A DNA stretch of 49,966 nucleotides from Myxococcaceae bacterium (GTDB lineage Bacteria > Myxococcota > Myxococcia > Myxococcales > Myxococcaceae), in NCBI GenBank assembly GCA_016793095.1, contig JAEUJQ010000031.1:1-49966 (forward strand), written 5' to 3'. Position numbers and translations under genes: made by a program. Positions 1-17,731 of the stretch are shown piece by piece. The notes below the pieces were generated by a model. That model had not been told where the DNA came from and made no database searches. It worked only from the letters and a program-made list of their open reading frames with translations. The stretch's first letter is position 1. The number at the start of each line of letters is the position of its first letter.

Positions 1-1
1 C

Positions 2-124
2 CTGCTCAGCGGCTTGTGGGACGACTTCTCGGCTCACGTCGCGCGTGCTCCCTCTCTCAAGCTCCGAGCATCACCCATGCCCGCGCGCCCATACGAGGCT
101 GCGCCGCGAAAGGAGGCCGCGTGA
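2..124 (+). CDS. C-terminal end of an unidentified protein, cut by the window edge
   Basis: Reading frame 2 is open from the left edge to a TGA at 122-124 and encodes about 40 residues rich in Ala, Pro and Arg, ending APRKEAA. About three quarters of its third codon positions are G or C, clearly more than in the overlapping frame 1, so this frame looks like the real one. The TGA overlaps the GTG of the next gene in a GTGA junction, which is the coupling used throughout this window. The fragment is too short to assign a family. Confidence 0.4.
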   Translation: MLSGLWDDFSAHVARAPSLKLRASPMPARPYEAAPRKEAA

Positions 125-663
125 AATGGGATCTGCACCCACGGAGCTTGAGCGCTGGAGCGATTACCTTCGCGGGCCTCGCCGATGGTGGACTCACGTT
201 GCAGCCCAACCCCACCACGGGCGGCTACGCGGAGCTTCTTCAGAACCAGGAACTCTTCAGCTCGGGCAGCCAACTCACCATCACGGCAGCCGGTGCCAGA
301 GTGCCGGGGTTCACTGCTCAGGTCATCGCCCCCGCGGCCGCGACGCTGACGGCGCCCGTCTGTTCGGGAATGGACTGCGGCAGCATCTCGAAGGCGGCAG
401 GGCTGTCGGTGGCATGGACTGGCGGGACGGGCACCATGGCGATTCAAGTCGCGCCACCGAGCAGCGGCCTGGACGTCGTCTGTCGCTTCCCTGCCGCAAG
501 TGGAGCCGGGACGATTCCCGCGGCGGCGCTTGCGACCCTCCCGCTGGGGCCGACGCAGTTCTTGGTGACCACACAGAACGAGACCATGGTTCAGGCGGGG
601 CCGTTCCCAGTCACCGTGGTCGCCATGTCCACGAGCATCCTCGCGGCGACGCTGCAGCCCTGA
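121..663 (+). CDS. Hypothetical protein, Ala/Gly/Thr-rich, beta-strand-like
   Basis: This 180-residue frame starts at GTG 121, four bases after an AGGAGG sequence and overlapping the previous stop as GTGA. An in-frame upstream ATG-like extension exists but has poor codon bias. The product is rich in Gly, Thr, Ala and Val, with alternating hydrophobic strands and two Cys in a CSGMDC motif near residue 82. That composition resembles secreted myxobacterial proteins, but no signal peptide is visible after the chosen start. Either the protein is cytoplasmic, or the true N-terminus has been lost or lies in another frame. I do not recognise a family. Coding is supported by the ribosome-binding site, the overlap and the codon bias. 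Confidence 0.5.
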   Translation: MKWDLHPRSLSAGAITFAGLADGGLTLQPNPTTGGYAELLQNQELFSSGSQLTITAAGARVPGFTAQVIAPAAATLTAPVCSGMDCGSISKAAGLSVAWTGGTGTMAIQVAPPSSGLDVVCRFPAASGAGTIPAAALATLPLGPTQFLVTTQNETMVQAGPFPVTVVAMSTSILAATLQP

Positions 664-774
664 GCGCTCACGACCCAGTCCCCTCGAGAGTCGAAGCGCG
701 GCCACCTCACCGCCGACGCGATGACGTTGCCGTCACACGAGTTCAGCCCAGGCAGTCGAAAGGACGTGCGCGTG

Positions 775-1326
775 ATGGACCGACTGTCAGTCATGGCGAT
801 GCTGATGCTCGCGAGCTGCGCGCACGAAACAGCCGTCCATCGCGAGATGGTCGCCCCCGGTGTGAGGTCCTTCGCGGGGCTCAGGGGTCGCACCGTCTCT
901 GTCATCCTCGTCGACCTCGACGGCCGCTTCGATGCCTCGTCCTCGTCACCGCGCGCCGCGCGAGCCGCCATCATCGAAACCTTGCGCGGGAGCGACGTCA
1001 CCGTTGTTGACGAGGCGACCCACCGGTTGATCTTCGAACTTCATGCCGCAGGCCCTCCTGTCGCCTCGACGCAGCAGTGCCTTCGGATTTCAGGCCGGCT
1101 CGAGGTCACTGCTCAGGCCTTTCTGCCCAGTCAATCAGCAGAGGCGACCCGCTGTGGAGGACGAGGCCCCGGCTCCGACAACCGCGACGTCGTGGGCGGT
1201 CTGCTGTCCGCAGGCGCCCAGGCGATTCGCGCTGCGTCAGACGGACCGGAGAGGGACCTCACCGAGGCGCTCTTCTGGGCGCTGGACGACGTGCTCACCC
1301 AGCTCGACCTGGTCGTTCGGTTTTGA
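775..1326 (+). CDS. Hypothetical lipoprotein
   Basis: A 183-residue product starts at ATG 775, about ten bases after an AAGGA motif. A longer in-frame start at 721 would put extra charged residues ahead of the signal peptide. The N-terminus is a short hydrophobic stretch ending in a lipobox, LASC, so the mature protein should be lipid-anchored. The rest alternates hydrophobic and polar residues (RGRTVSVILVDLDGRF, then several predicted helices). It resembles small lipoproteins with a nucleotide- or sugar-binding-like fold but matches no family I know. It stands alone between two short gaps. Confidence 0.6.
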   Translation: MDRLSVMAMLMLASCAHETAVHREMVAPGVRSFAGLRGRTVSVILVDLDGRFDASSSSPRAARAAIIETLRGSDVTVVDEATHRLIFELHAAGPPVASTQQCLRISGRLEVTAQAFLPSQSAEATRCGGRGPGSDNRDVVGGLLSAGAQAIRAASDGPERDLTEALFWALDDVLTQLDLVVRF

Positions 1327-1340
1327 CGATTCGACGATCA

Positions 1341-1385
1341 GCAACTGGATCCCCCGCGAGCACGAAGACGATCGGGTACGCACTC
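1341..1385 (-). pseudogene. Remnant of an MFS transporter C-terminal segment
   Basis: On the minus strand this stretch encodes [12 protein letters not shown], almost the same as [12 protein letters not shown] in the intact MFS gene at 2183-3460. The DNA matches too: 1361-1385 is identical to 2252-2276 over 25 bases, and the similarity continues with a few changes to 1341. Neither side of this stretch resembles the transporter, so this is a scrap of a duplicated or displaced copy. The rest of the gap at 1327-1590 shows no convincing gene: the short frames there lack ribosome-binding sites and family resemblance. Confidence 0.5.
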
Positions 1386-1590
1386 GTGACGAGGCGCAAG
1401 GCCGGTGATGAAGAGCGCGACTTCACCGCGTGGACCGAAGACATCCGCGGGACGGTCGACGAGGCCCAGGTCGATCGGCGTGGCGACCGCACAACGGTCG
1501 GCGCCGAACGACGCCGATGACTGCACCGGGACGAAGTGAGCGGGCGCAGGGACGCAGGGATGCGTTGCGAGCAGCCACCCGTGGTGAGCA

Positions 1591-2172
1591 CTACGGCTTT
1601 CGTCGCTTCTGCCACTTGAGCGGCACCCAGACCGTCGTCAGCCCGGCTCTCTCGGGCGTCAGACCTTCTTTCTTGAGCGCACCGACGACAGCGAGCGCGA
1701 TGGCTTCGTGCGCGTCGTCGCCCGCAGCCGCGGCGCCCAGGGTGAGGAGGACGCCTTCATCGGCGAAGACGTTCTCGAGGTCCTGCGGCGTGTAGAAGAC
1801 GAAGCCCTGAAGCTTCTTGTCCGTGACGAGCAGCTCCTTCATCGCGCCGCGACCGGAGGTCGACGTCATGCCGAAGTACTCCCGGGCGATGATGCCGCGC
1901 CGGTTCAGCGCCGCGAAGGCGGCCTCGAGCCGGTCGCAGTCGGTCCGGCCCTTCCAGGTCTTCTGCTTCGCGAGGTGACGTCCGAGCGCGTCATCGACGA
2001 TGGCCGTCACCTGCCCACGCTCTGACTCGGCGGCGCTGCTCATCGCCGACCGGATGAGCTCCGTACGCGTCTCGAAGCCGAGGGCGACGTCGAGCTCGAC
2101 CCGCTTTCGAATCGACTCGAAGTCGGTGGTGGCACCGAGCGTGATCAGGGCGGCAGTGATCAGCGAGACCAT
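1591..2172 (-). CDS. DUF6891-like protein
   Basis: A 193-residue soluble protein. Its start is supported by GAAGGAG at 2178-2184, which overlaps the stop codon of the upstream MFS gene, so the two are probably co-transcribed and coupled. The central part, with TDCDRLEAAFAALNRRGI followed by AREYFGMTSTSGRGAM, resembles my recollection of the DUF6891 family, whose members carry a TDCDRL..AF..L..RGI segment. The function of that family is unknown to me. The C-terminus is basic (KWQKRRKP). The first ten residues are hydrophobic but too short for a convincing signal peptide. Gene call good; family call moderate. Confidence 0.65.
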   Translation of the reverse strand: MVSLITAALITLGATTDFESIRKRVELDVALGFETRTELIRSAMSSAAESERGQVTAIVDDALGRHLAKQKTWKGRTDCDRLEAAFAALNRRGIIAREYFGMTSTSGRGAMKELLVTDKKLQGFVFYTPQDLENVFADEGVLLTLGAAAAGDDAHEAIALAVVGALKKEGLTPERAGLTTVWVPLKWQKRRKP

Positions 2173-2182
2173 GGGCGCTCCT

Positions 2183-3460
2183 TCAACCTCGAGGCGAGCG
2201 TTGCCGACGGAGCGACAGCCCGACGCTCACCAACTGGCTCACCCCCGCGACCACGAAGACGATCGGGTACGCACTCTCCCGCTCCCAGCCCGCCGCCAGG
2301 AGCGACGTGCCCACCACCCCGGCGATCACGTTCCCCGCGAACATGCCGAACGTGCCCGCCGCGTTGAGCAACCCCATCGCCGACCCGCGCGCCTCTGACG
2401 GCACCGCGCCCACCAGCAGCGACAGGCTCGGCCCGTAGATCGCCGCCGACGCCAGCCCGCCGACGCCCAGCGCGACCGGCAGCCAGCGCGCGTCCACCAG
2501 GAACAACGCGAAGAACATCAGCGCGTAGACGAGCGCGCCCACCGCCACCAGCCAGCGGCGCTCCACCCGATCGCCCACCCGCGTGAGCGGCACCGTCGCC
2601 AGCGCGAACGTCACCAGGAAGATCGTGAACCACCGGCTCACCACGCCGTCCGCCACCGTCAGCACGTGGTGCGCGAACAGCTGCAGCGTCACCGTCATCG
2701 CCCCCACCGCGAAGCGCTCGAGCCCCACCGCCACCACCGGCAGCCGCACCCCCGGCGCCGCCCACACCTCGCGCGCCGTCAGCCGCGACGACACCCCGTC
2801 GGGCAACACCAGGAACGCCAGCACGCCCGCCGCCGCGCCCACCGCGCCACCCACGAAGAGCGGCAACGCCGGGTCCGTCTTCCCGAGGATCGCCCCGAGC
2901 GGAATGCCCACCACCAGCGCCAGCACCACCGCGCTGCCCACCAGGCCCGTCGCCGCCGACCCCTGCGCCCGCCCTCGCACCGCGCCCATCAGGATCGACA
3001 CCGCGCCCACGCTCGCCGCGCCCTGCACCAGCCGCAGCGCCAGCATCAGCCAGAGCGGAGGCTCCAGCGCCACCAGCGCGATCATCGCGCCGTCCACCAG
3101 CGCCAGCCCGCCCGCCAGCGCGCGCCGCTTCCCCAGCCGATCCGCCGCCACCGCCAGCGCCGGCCCCACCACGCACGCGCCCAGCAGGTTCACCGCCATG
3201 AAGGCGTGAAACACCCACTCCGCGCCCGGCCAGCCGCGCGCCACGAAGGGCCGGATCACCGGGATCACCACCGTCGCCGGCATCATCGCGCCCATCACCG
3301 CCAACGCGATCGGCGCCGCGAAGCGCACCTCACGACGCAGCGACACCGGAGCCGGACACTCCAGCGGCTTGCCGTCCGTGTCGCTCGCCGCCGCCTCGGG
3401 ACCCATCCCCGCTCTCATACGGGGCGACGGAGCCCGGAACAACCCGCGCTGCATCACCAA
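2183..3460 (-). CDS. Major facilitator superfamily transporter
   Basis: A 425-residue membrane protein with about twelve hydrophobic segments, an N-terminal cytoplasmic extension of ~45 residues and a DRLGKRR loop between helices 2 and 3, which is the typical MFS signature. The length suits the family. The substrate cannot be read from sequence; drug/metabolite efflux (the DHA-like branch) is the most common role of such proteins. A start at Met-17 is also possible. The gene is divergent from the sdh operon, with 119 bp between them, and heads a two-gene unit with the DUF6891-like gene. A piece of its 3' end is repeated at 1341-1385. Confidence 0.85.
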   Translation of the reverse strand: MVMQRGLFRAPSPRMRAGMGPEAAASDTDGKPLECPAPVSLRREVRFAAPIALAVMGAMMPATVVIPVIRPFVARGWPGAEWVFHAFMAVNLLGACVVGPALAVAADRLGKRRALAGGLALVDGAMIALVALEPPLWLMLALRLVQGAASVGAVSILMGAVRGRAQGSAATGLVGSAVVLALVVGIPLGAILGKTDPALPLFVGGAVGAAAGVLAFLVLPDGVSSRLTAREVWAAPGVRLPVVAVGLERFAVGAMTVTLQLFAHHVLTVADGVVSRWFTIFLVTFALATVPLTRVGDRVERRWLVAVGALVYALMFFALFLVDARWLPVALGVGGLASAAIYGPSLSLLVGAVPSEARGSAMGLLNAAGTFGMFAGNVIAGVVGTSLLAAGWERESAYPIVFVVAGVSQLVSVGLSLRRQRSPRG

Positions 3461-3579
3461 CGCTCACAGATCACCACGATTTTCCTGTTGGGAGCCGCCC
3501 CGGCACGCAACTCCAGCGTGGCTGAGTCCCCCACGCGCGGGTATGAACCGCCGGCCTCTCGCTACCGAAGGAGTCGTGC

Positions 3580-4289
3580 ATGTCGGATGCAGCACTGAAA
3601 CGCGACGCCGAGCCCCTCGTCGGGTCCCTCGTCAGGTTCACCATGGGCTCGGTGGGCTCCAAGGTGATGATGGCCCTCACCGGCCTCTTCCTGTGGGTCT
3701 TCATCACCGGCCACCTCGCCGGCAACCTGCTCGCCTACGTGGGCCGCGACGCCTTCAACGCCTACGCGGCCACCCTGAAGGGCACGCCGCTGCTGCTGTG
3801 GGGCATGCGGTTCGCGATGCTCATCGCCGTTCCCCTGCACTTCTTCTTCGCCGTCCGCAGCACCGGCGCCAACAAGGCCGCGCGCCCCGTCGAGTACGCT
3901 CACGGCAACGCCACGCCTGCCCGCATGGCCGCGAAGACGATGGTGATCTCGGGCCTCGTGATCGCCGCCTTCTTCGCCTACCACCTCGCGCACTTCACCC
4001 TGCGCGTGGTGAGCGTCACCGACGGCCTCGGCCCCTCCGGCGCCTTCAGCCCCTACGACATGCTCATCCAGGGCTTCCAGAACCCGCTCATCGCCGGCTT
4101 CTACATCGTCGCGCAGCTGCTGCTCGCCCAGCACCTCTCGCACGGCATCTACTCGCTCTTCCAGCACCTCGGCCTCTGGGGCCGCCGGTGGACGCCCTTC
4201 CTCAAGAACGCGTCGCTCGTCATCGGCTACGGCCTGTGCGCGGGCTTCATCAGCATCCCCGCCTCCGTCCTCCTGGGAATCATCAAGCC

Positions 4290-4293
<4 letters not shown>
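3580..4293 (+). CDS. sdhC: Succinate dehydrogenase/fumarate reductase cytochrome b subunit
   Basis: A 237-residue protein with five hydrophobic helices, the single-polypeptide membrane anchor of the complex II type found in Wolinella, Bacillus and Bacteroidetes rather than the separate SdhC/SdhD pair of E. coli. Histidines at 45, 87, 135, 138, 185 and 188 sit in or next to helices, and four of them are candidates for ligating two haems b. It anchors SdhAB in the inner membrane and passes electrons between succinate/fumarate and quinone. AAGGAG lies just upstream of the ATG. The stop overlaps the sdhA start as ATGA. Confidence 0.93.
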
Positions 4294-6199
<1,906 letters not shown>

Positions 6200-6203
<4 letters not shown>

Positions 6204-6961
6204 GCGAGAAACTGATGAAGCTGAAGCTGCACGTGTGGCGGCAGGCCTCGAAGGACGCTCCGGGCCAGATGAAGGAGTACGTCGCCGAGGGCGTGAACCC
6301 GCACATGTCGTTCCTCGAGATGCTCGACGTGGTGAACAACAAGCTCGTCGAGCAGGGCGAGGAGCCCATCGCCTTCGATCACGACTGCCGCGAGGGCATC
6401 TGCGGCATGTGCTCGATGGTGATCAACGGCAAGCCGCACGGCGGCCACAAGGGCGTCACCGCCTGCCAGCTGCACATGCGGCACTTCAACGACGGCGACG
6501 AGGTCTTCATCGAGCCCTGGCGCGCGAAGGCCTTCCCCGTGGTGAAGGACCTCGTCGTCGATCGCTCGGCCTTCGATCGCATCATCGCCTCGGGCGGCTT
6601 CGTCTCGGTGAACACCGGCGGCACGCCCGACGCGAACGCCCTGCCCGTGCCCAAGCGCGACGCCGACCTCGCGATGGACGCGGCCGCCTGCATCGGCTGC
6701 GGGGCCTGCGTGGCCGCCTGCAAGAACGCCTCGGCGATGCTCTTCGTCTCGGCCAAGGTGTCGCACCTCGCGCACCTGCCGCAGGGCCAGCCCGAGCGGT
6801 ACGAGCGGGCGAAGAACATGGCCCTGCAGATGGACGCCGAGGGCTTCGGCACCTGCACGAACCTCTCGCAGTGCGAGGCCGCGTGCCCGAAGCAGATCCC
6901 CACGCGGGTGATCGCCGAGTTCAACCGCGATCTCATCAAGGCCAACCTGAAGGGCAGCTGA
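6200..6961 (+). CDS. sdhB: Succinate dehydrogenase/fumarate reductase iron-sulfur subunit
   Basis: A 253-residue electron-transfer subunit linking the FAD of SdhA to the quinone site of SdhC. It has the plant-type [2Fe-2S] motif CREGICGMC with a later Cys, then [11 protein letters not shown] and [13 protein letters not shown] for the [4Fe-4S] and [3Fe-4S] clusters. I chose GTG 6200 because it overlaps the sdhA stop (GTGA) and has GCGGAG seven bases upstream. ATG 6215 is an alternative that removes five residues. It is the last gene of the sdhCAB operon; no clear hairpin terminator follows before the next gene at 7064. Confidence 0.94.
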
Positions 6962-7063
6962 CGGCCCTTTCCAGTGCCGCTGCGCGCCGCGAGCGCCGGC
7001 CCTCGTCACGGGCGGCGAGGTCGTGTAAGCGGCGGTCCGTCTCCAGCCCCGAAGGACACCGTC

Positions 7064-8026
7064 ATGCGCGTCATCGTCACCGGCAGCCTCGCCTACGACT
7101 ACATCATGAACTTCCCCGGGAAGTTCTCGGACCACATCCTCGCGGACAAGGTCCACATGCTGACGGTGAGCTTCCTCGTCGACTCGATGAAGCGTATGCG
7201 CGGCGGCACGGCGGGCAACATCGCCTACAACCTCGCCCTGCTCGGCGCGAAGACGTCGGTCGTCTCTGCGGCCGGCCAGGACTTCGTGGACTACCGCAAC
7301 GCCCTCGACACGCTGGGCATCGACACCCGCGGCATCAAGCTGGTGCCCAACGAGTTCACCGCGAGCTGCTTCATCAACACCGATCAGTCGAACAACCAGA
7401 TCGTGGCGTTCTACCCGGGCGCGGTGGTGCACGCCCGCGAGGTGACCCTCGAGTCCATCGGGCTGACGAAGGGCGACTGGGCGTTGATCTCGCCGACCGA
7501 CCCCGAGTCGATGATGCGCCACATGCAGGAGTGCCGGAAGGTGGGCGCGAAGTACATCTTCGACCCCGGCAAGCAGACGCCCCGCCTCGACAAGCAGCAG
7601 ATCCTCTCTGGGCTCGATGGCTGCGCGGTGCTCATCGGCAACGACTACGAGTTCGGCATGATGGCGAAGGCGACCGGCCTCACCGAGCAGCAGCTGATCG
7701 ACTCGGCCCCGCTGACGGTGATGACGCGCGGCGAGCAGGGCAGCCGCATCTACCAGCGCGGCAACCCCACCCTCGAGATCCCCATCGCGAAGGTGACCTC
7801 GGTGGTGGACCCGACCGGCGCCGGAGACGCCTACCTCGCCGGCCTCGCGTTCGGCCTCGCCCGTGAGCTGCCGATGGAGACCACCGGACGCGTCGCCGCC
7901 CTCGCCGCGACCTACGCGATCGAGAAGAAGGGCTGCCAGGAGCACGCCTTCACCCGCGCGACCTTCCTCTCTCGGTACGCCGAGGCCTTCGGCGCGTCGA
8001 TGGAGCTGAAGGCCGCGCTCGGCTGA
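7064..8026 (+). CDS. PfkB-family carbohydrate/nucleoside kinase
   Basis: A 320-residue cytosolic kinase of the ribokinase/PfkB superfamily, which phosphorylates sugars or nucleosides using ATP. It has the N-terminal GSLAYDYIMNFPGKF segment, the RGGTAGNIAYNLALLG substrate-region motif (PfkB signature 1) and the C-terminal DPTGAGDAY (signature 2), where Asp-255 is the expected catalytic base. The N-terminal pattern resembles adenosine-kinase-like and uncharacterised PfkB members; the substrate cannot be decided here. GAAGGA lies seven bases before ATG 7064. It follows sdhB by ~100 bp and may have its own promoter. Confidence 0.88.
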   Translation: MRVIVTGSLAYDYIMNFPGKFSDHILADKVHMLTVSFLVDSMKRMRGGTAGNIAYNLALLGAKTSVVSAAGQDFVDYRNALDTLGIDTRGIKLVPNEFTASCFINTDQSNNQIVAFYPGAVVHAREVTLESIGLTKGDWALISPTDPESMMRHMQECRKVGAKYIFDPGKQTPRLDKQQILSGLDGCAVLIGNDYEFGMMAKATGLTEQQLIDSAPLTVMTRGEQGSRIYQRGNPTLEIPIAKVTSVVDPTGAGDAYLAGLAFGLARELPMETTGRVAALAATYAIEKKGCQEHAFTRATFLSRYAEAFGASMELKAALG

Positions 8027-8053
8027 GGCCCCACACTTCGCGACATCGCCTCC

Positions 8054-8105
8054 GCCGGCTGCCGAACGTCATCAGCGGCTGGTTCGTCCTCCCGTGACAG
8101 CCGGC
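8054..8105 (+). repeat. Inverted repeat in the leader of the giant surface-protein gene
   Basis: GCCGGCTG at 8054-8061 pairs perfectly with CAGCCGGC at 8098-8105, and a smaller CGAAC/GTTCG pair lies inside. The structure sits between the PfkB stop and the giant gene start, about 50 bases before its GTG. It could end PfkB transcription or fold in the leader of the next mRNA. There is no T-run after it, so a simple intrinsic terminator is not supported. Confidence 0.3.
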
Positions 8106-8155
8106 TGGTGACGGTGGAAACTTCCGCCTTCGTCAGAAGCCACTCCGGAGGCAAC

Positions 8156-15160
<7,005 letters not shown>

Positions 15161-15219
15161 TGCAGCGCCGGGACGAGACGCCACGGCGCAGCGATGGCCT
15201 CGTGATGCGGACTCGTGAT

Positions 15220-15272
15220 GCGGCCCCGCGCGGGCCGCGCCGGTGAGCCGAGCCCCTGGTGGACAAGGGGCT
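15220..15272. terminator. Two hairpins in a convergent gap, candidate bidirectional terminator
   Basis: The gap between the giant gene and the convergent MCE gene holds two perfect 7-bp stems: GCGGCCC/GGGCCGC at 15220-15238 (5-base loop) and AGCCCCT/AGGGGCT at 15251-15272 (8-base loop). Just upstream is a 13-base direct repeat, CTCGTGATGCGG(A/C). Neither stem has a T-run, so this is a position-based guess. A wider inverted pair, TCGAATCGA (15279-15287) and TCGATTCGA (15345-15353), lies on the MCE side. Confidence 0.35.
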
Positions 15273-15376
15273 GTCCGGTCGAATCGACGCCGCCGAGCCG
15301 CGGTGGGCGCAGTCGTTTCATGCCGGTCGCGGCGGCGACGGAGCTCGATTCGATCGGGCGGAGGAGGAGCGGGCGC

Positions 15377-16942
15377 TCAGGGCGACGGCAGCAACGGCAG
15401 CAACGACTTCAGATCGCTGTCGGTGAAGTAGACGCCGGCGCCCACGAAGAAGTCGCGGCCCGAGACCAGCTTGTTGGTGAGCGCGTCACGGTTGGTCGCG
15501 TTGAGCGCGTCGTCGATGCCCACGTTCACGTAGACGTGCTCGAACGGCGTGAAGCGCACCGTCGCGCGAATGCGCGGCAGCGTGAGGTGCTCGACCGAGA
15601 AGTTGAACGCGTCGACCTTGATGACGAGCGCGTCCTCGAGCCACCGCGAGTAATAGAAGAACTTGATGGGGATGTTGACGTCGAGGCCCGCGCCGCCGGT
15701 GGACTCGATGATGCCCAGGCGCAGCGTGAGGAACGAGTACCGCTTGGCGAACTGCGCCGAGAACTTGAGCGACTCCTTCGTGCGGATCTGCTTCTGCAGC
15801 GCGGGCTCTCCAGCCCCCGGCGGGTTGTTCTGCACGAGGATCGTCTCGACGCTGCCGCGCGGGTCGTCCACCGCCTCGATGAGGTAGTACTTGTCGGGCT
15901 TCGGCATCAGCCGGCCAGAGACGAAGATCTTGGCCGCGCCCTGGTTCACCAGGTAGTCGGTGCGCACGCCGAGCTCGAGCTCCATGCCGGTGAGCCGCCC
16001 CGCGAAGTCCGACACGTCCTCGATGGTGTCGGACAGCTTCTGCCCGAGCCGCTCGTTCGAGACCAGCGCCCCCACCGGCCCCTTGCCGTCCTTGATCTTC
16101 TGGGTCACCTCCTCGACGTTGCCGAGGGTGCGATCGAGCTTCTGCAGCGTCTCCTTCACGCTGGTGACGCTGCCCTGCACGTCACCCTCGTTCTCGCCCA
16201 CCATCCGCTTCACGGTGGCGATCACGTCGCGTACGTCGCGCGAGATGGTGTCGAGGTTCTGGACGATGCTCGAGATGCTGTCCTGCTCCTTCGCGGTGAT
16301 CTTCCGGATGTCACCCGAGATGCCGTTGACGTTCGCGAGGATGTCGTCGAGCCGTTCGGACGAGTCACGCACCGTCTTGTCGAGCGACGAGGTGAGGGTG
16401 GTGAGGTTGGCGACGATCGTCTCGAGCGAGGCCTGGCCCTTCTCGCCGCCGAGCACGTTGCGCAAGGCCTGCGTCACCTGCTGCACGTCCTGGGCGATGA
16501 GCTGCAGGCTGCCCATCACCGCCTCCATGCCCGGGGCGTCGAGCACGGCCTTGATCTCTTCACCGTTCTTCAGCGGGGGCTGATCCTCGGTGCCCGGCGC
16601 GAGATCGATCATGTAGTCGCCCAGCAACGACTCCGAGCGCTTGGTGAGCGACGCATTCCGCCGCACCCCGATCTCCTTCTTGATGCGGATCGTCACCTTC
16701 GCGCGCAGCCCGACGAGATCGATGCCGACGATCTCGCCGACCGGAATGCCGGCGATCTGCACGCGGGACTTCCGCCCCAGACCGCTGGCGTCCTTGAAGA
16801 ACGCGTGCACCTCGACCGCCTCGTCCTCCTCCATGCCGCCCTTCTTCGAGAAGGACAGGAAGCCGAAGAGAATGACGAGGGCGCCGATGACGAGCAGGCC
16901 GACGCGGAAGGGGGTGAAGACCTTCTTCACGAGATCGCCCAC
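15377..16942 (-). CDS. MCE/MlaD-family lipid transport substrate-binding protein
   Basis: A 521-residue protein with one N-terminal membrane helix (~13-31) and an MCE domain (~40-125) that includes GLGRKSRVQIAGIPVGEIVGI, the typical MlaD core. MCE proteins form hexameric rings in the periplasm that shuttle phospholipids between membranes. The long remainder first has a helical, heptad-like stretch (~150-290), which may build a tunnel as in PqiB/YebT-type proteins, then a beta-rich C-terminal region (~300-515) that could contact the outer membrane, an unusual addition compared with ~180-residue E. coli MlaD. It is the third gene of the operon, 27 bases after the ATPase. Confidence 0.88.
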   Translation of the reverse strand: MGDLVKKVFTPFRVGLLVIGALVILFGFLSFSKKGGMEEDEAVEVHAFFKDASGLGRKSRVQIAGIPVGEIVGIDLVGLRAKVTIRIKKEIGVRRNASLTKRSESLLGDYMIDLAPGTEDQPPLKNGEEIKAVLDAPGMEAVMGSLQLIAQDVQQVTQALRNVLGGEKGQASLETIVANLTTLTSSLDKTVRDSSERLDDILANVNGISGDIRKITAKEQDSISSIVQNLDTISRDVRDVIATVKRMVGENEGDVQGSVTSVKETLQKLDRTLGNVEEVTQKIKDGKGPVGALVSNERLGQKLSDTIEDVSDFAGRLTGMELELGVRTDYLVNQGAAKIFVSGRLMPKPDKYYLIEAVDDPRGSVETILVQNNPPGAGEPALQKQIRTKESLKFSAQFAKRYSFLTLRLGIIESTGGAGLDVNIPIKFFYYSRWLEDALVIKVDAFNFSVEHLTLPRIRATVRFTPFEHVYVNVGIDDALNATNRDALTNKLVSGRDFFVGAGVYFTDSDLKSLLPLLPSP

Positions 16943-16969
16943 CCTAGCCGAACCGGGCCCGTTTCCACG

Positions 16970-17725
16970 TCAGTTCTTCCCGAACCAGGTCGAGAGGAAG
17001 ACCTTCACCGCCGGGTGCTCGGAGTGCCGCAGCTTCGACGGGTGCCCCTGATCGACGATGTGCCCCTGGTAGAGGAAGGCGATGTTGTCGGCCACCTTGA
17101 AGGCCGAGGCGATGTCGTGGCTGATGACGACGCTGGTGACGCCGAGGCTCTTCTTGGCGTCGAGGATCATCTCGTCCACGTAGTCCGTGGTGATCGGGTC
17201 GAGGCCGGTGGTGGGCTCGTCGTAGAGCACGATCTTCGGGTCGAGCACGATCGCGCGCGCCAGACCGACGCGCTTGCGCATGCCGCCCGAGAGATCTGCC
17301 GGGTACTTCTCCTCGACGTTCTTGAGCCCGACGATGCCGAGCTTCTCCTTCACCAGCGCGCGGATCTGTTCCTCCTTCAGCTCCTTGCGGTGCTCACGCA
17401 GCGGGAACGACACGTTCTCGAAGACGGTCATCGAGTCGAAGAGCGCCGCGGCCTGAAAGACCATGCCGAACTTGCGCCGCATGCGCTCGAGGCCCTCGGG
17501 GCCCAGCGGTACGATGTCTTCCCCGTCCACGATCACCCTGCCCTTGTCGGGCTTGAGCAGGCCGATCATGTGCTTCATCAGCACCGTCTTGCCCGAGCCC
17601 GAGCCTCCGAGGATCACCAGCGTGCTGCCCGCGGGCACGTCGAGCGTGATCCCCGAGAGCACCTCGTGCGACCCGAACGACTTGAACAGGTCGATGATCT
17701 GGATGATGGGCTGCGGAGTGTCCAT
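16970..17725 (-). CDS. mlaF: ABC transporter ATPase of the Mla (Mkl/MlaF) lipid transporter
   Basis: A 251-residue ATPase that should power phospholipid movement through the permease encoded just upstream. It has Walker A GGSGSGKT at 40-47, the signature LSGGMRKRVGLARA, and Walker B IVLYDEPTTGLDP; the LSGGM(R/Q)KR variant is typical of MlaF-type proteins. The C-terminal ~20 residues after the ATPase core (HPSKLRHSEHPAVKVFLS) match the tail that in MlaF contacts the partner subunit. The start lies six bases after the permease stop. Direction of transport cannot be inferred. Confidence 0.92.
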   Translation of the reverse strand: MDTPQPIIQIIDLFKSFGSHEVLSGITLDVPAGSTLVILGGSGSGKTVLMKHMIGLLKPDKGRVIVDGEDIVPLGPEGLERMRRKFGMVFQAAALFDSMTVFENVSFPLREHRKELKEEQIRALVKEKLGIVGLKNVEEKYPADLSGGMRKRVGLARAIVLDPKIVLYDEPTTGLDPITTDYVDEMILDAKKSLGVTSVVISHDIASAFKVADNIAFLYQGHIVDQGHPSKLRHSEHPAVKVFLSTWFGKN

Positions 17726-17731
17726 CGCGCG

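Noticed and set aside
1430-1795. A 121-codon plus-strand frame in the gap before the DUF6891-like gene
   Set aside because: It lacks a ribosome-binding site, has poor codon bias in its first half and becomes the mirror of the minus-strand gene in its second half.
2160-3218. A Gly/Ala/Arg-rich 352-codon minus frame overlapping the MFS gene
   Set aside because: Low-complexity shadow; the MFS frame has clear helices and the family loop motif.
8108-8155. An upstream in-frame start (GTG 8108) for the giant surface protein
   Set aside because: It would place about 16 extra polar residues before the lipoprotein signal; GTG 8156 has CGGAGG and gives a clean signal with lipobox.
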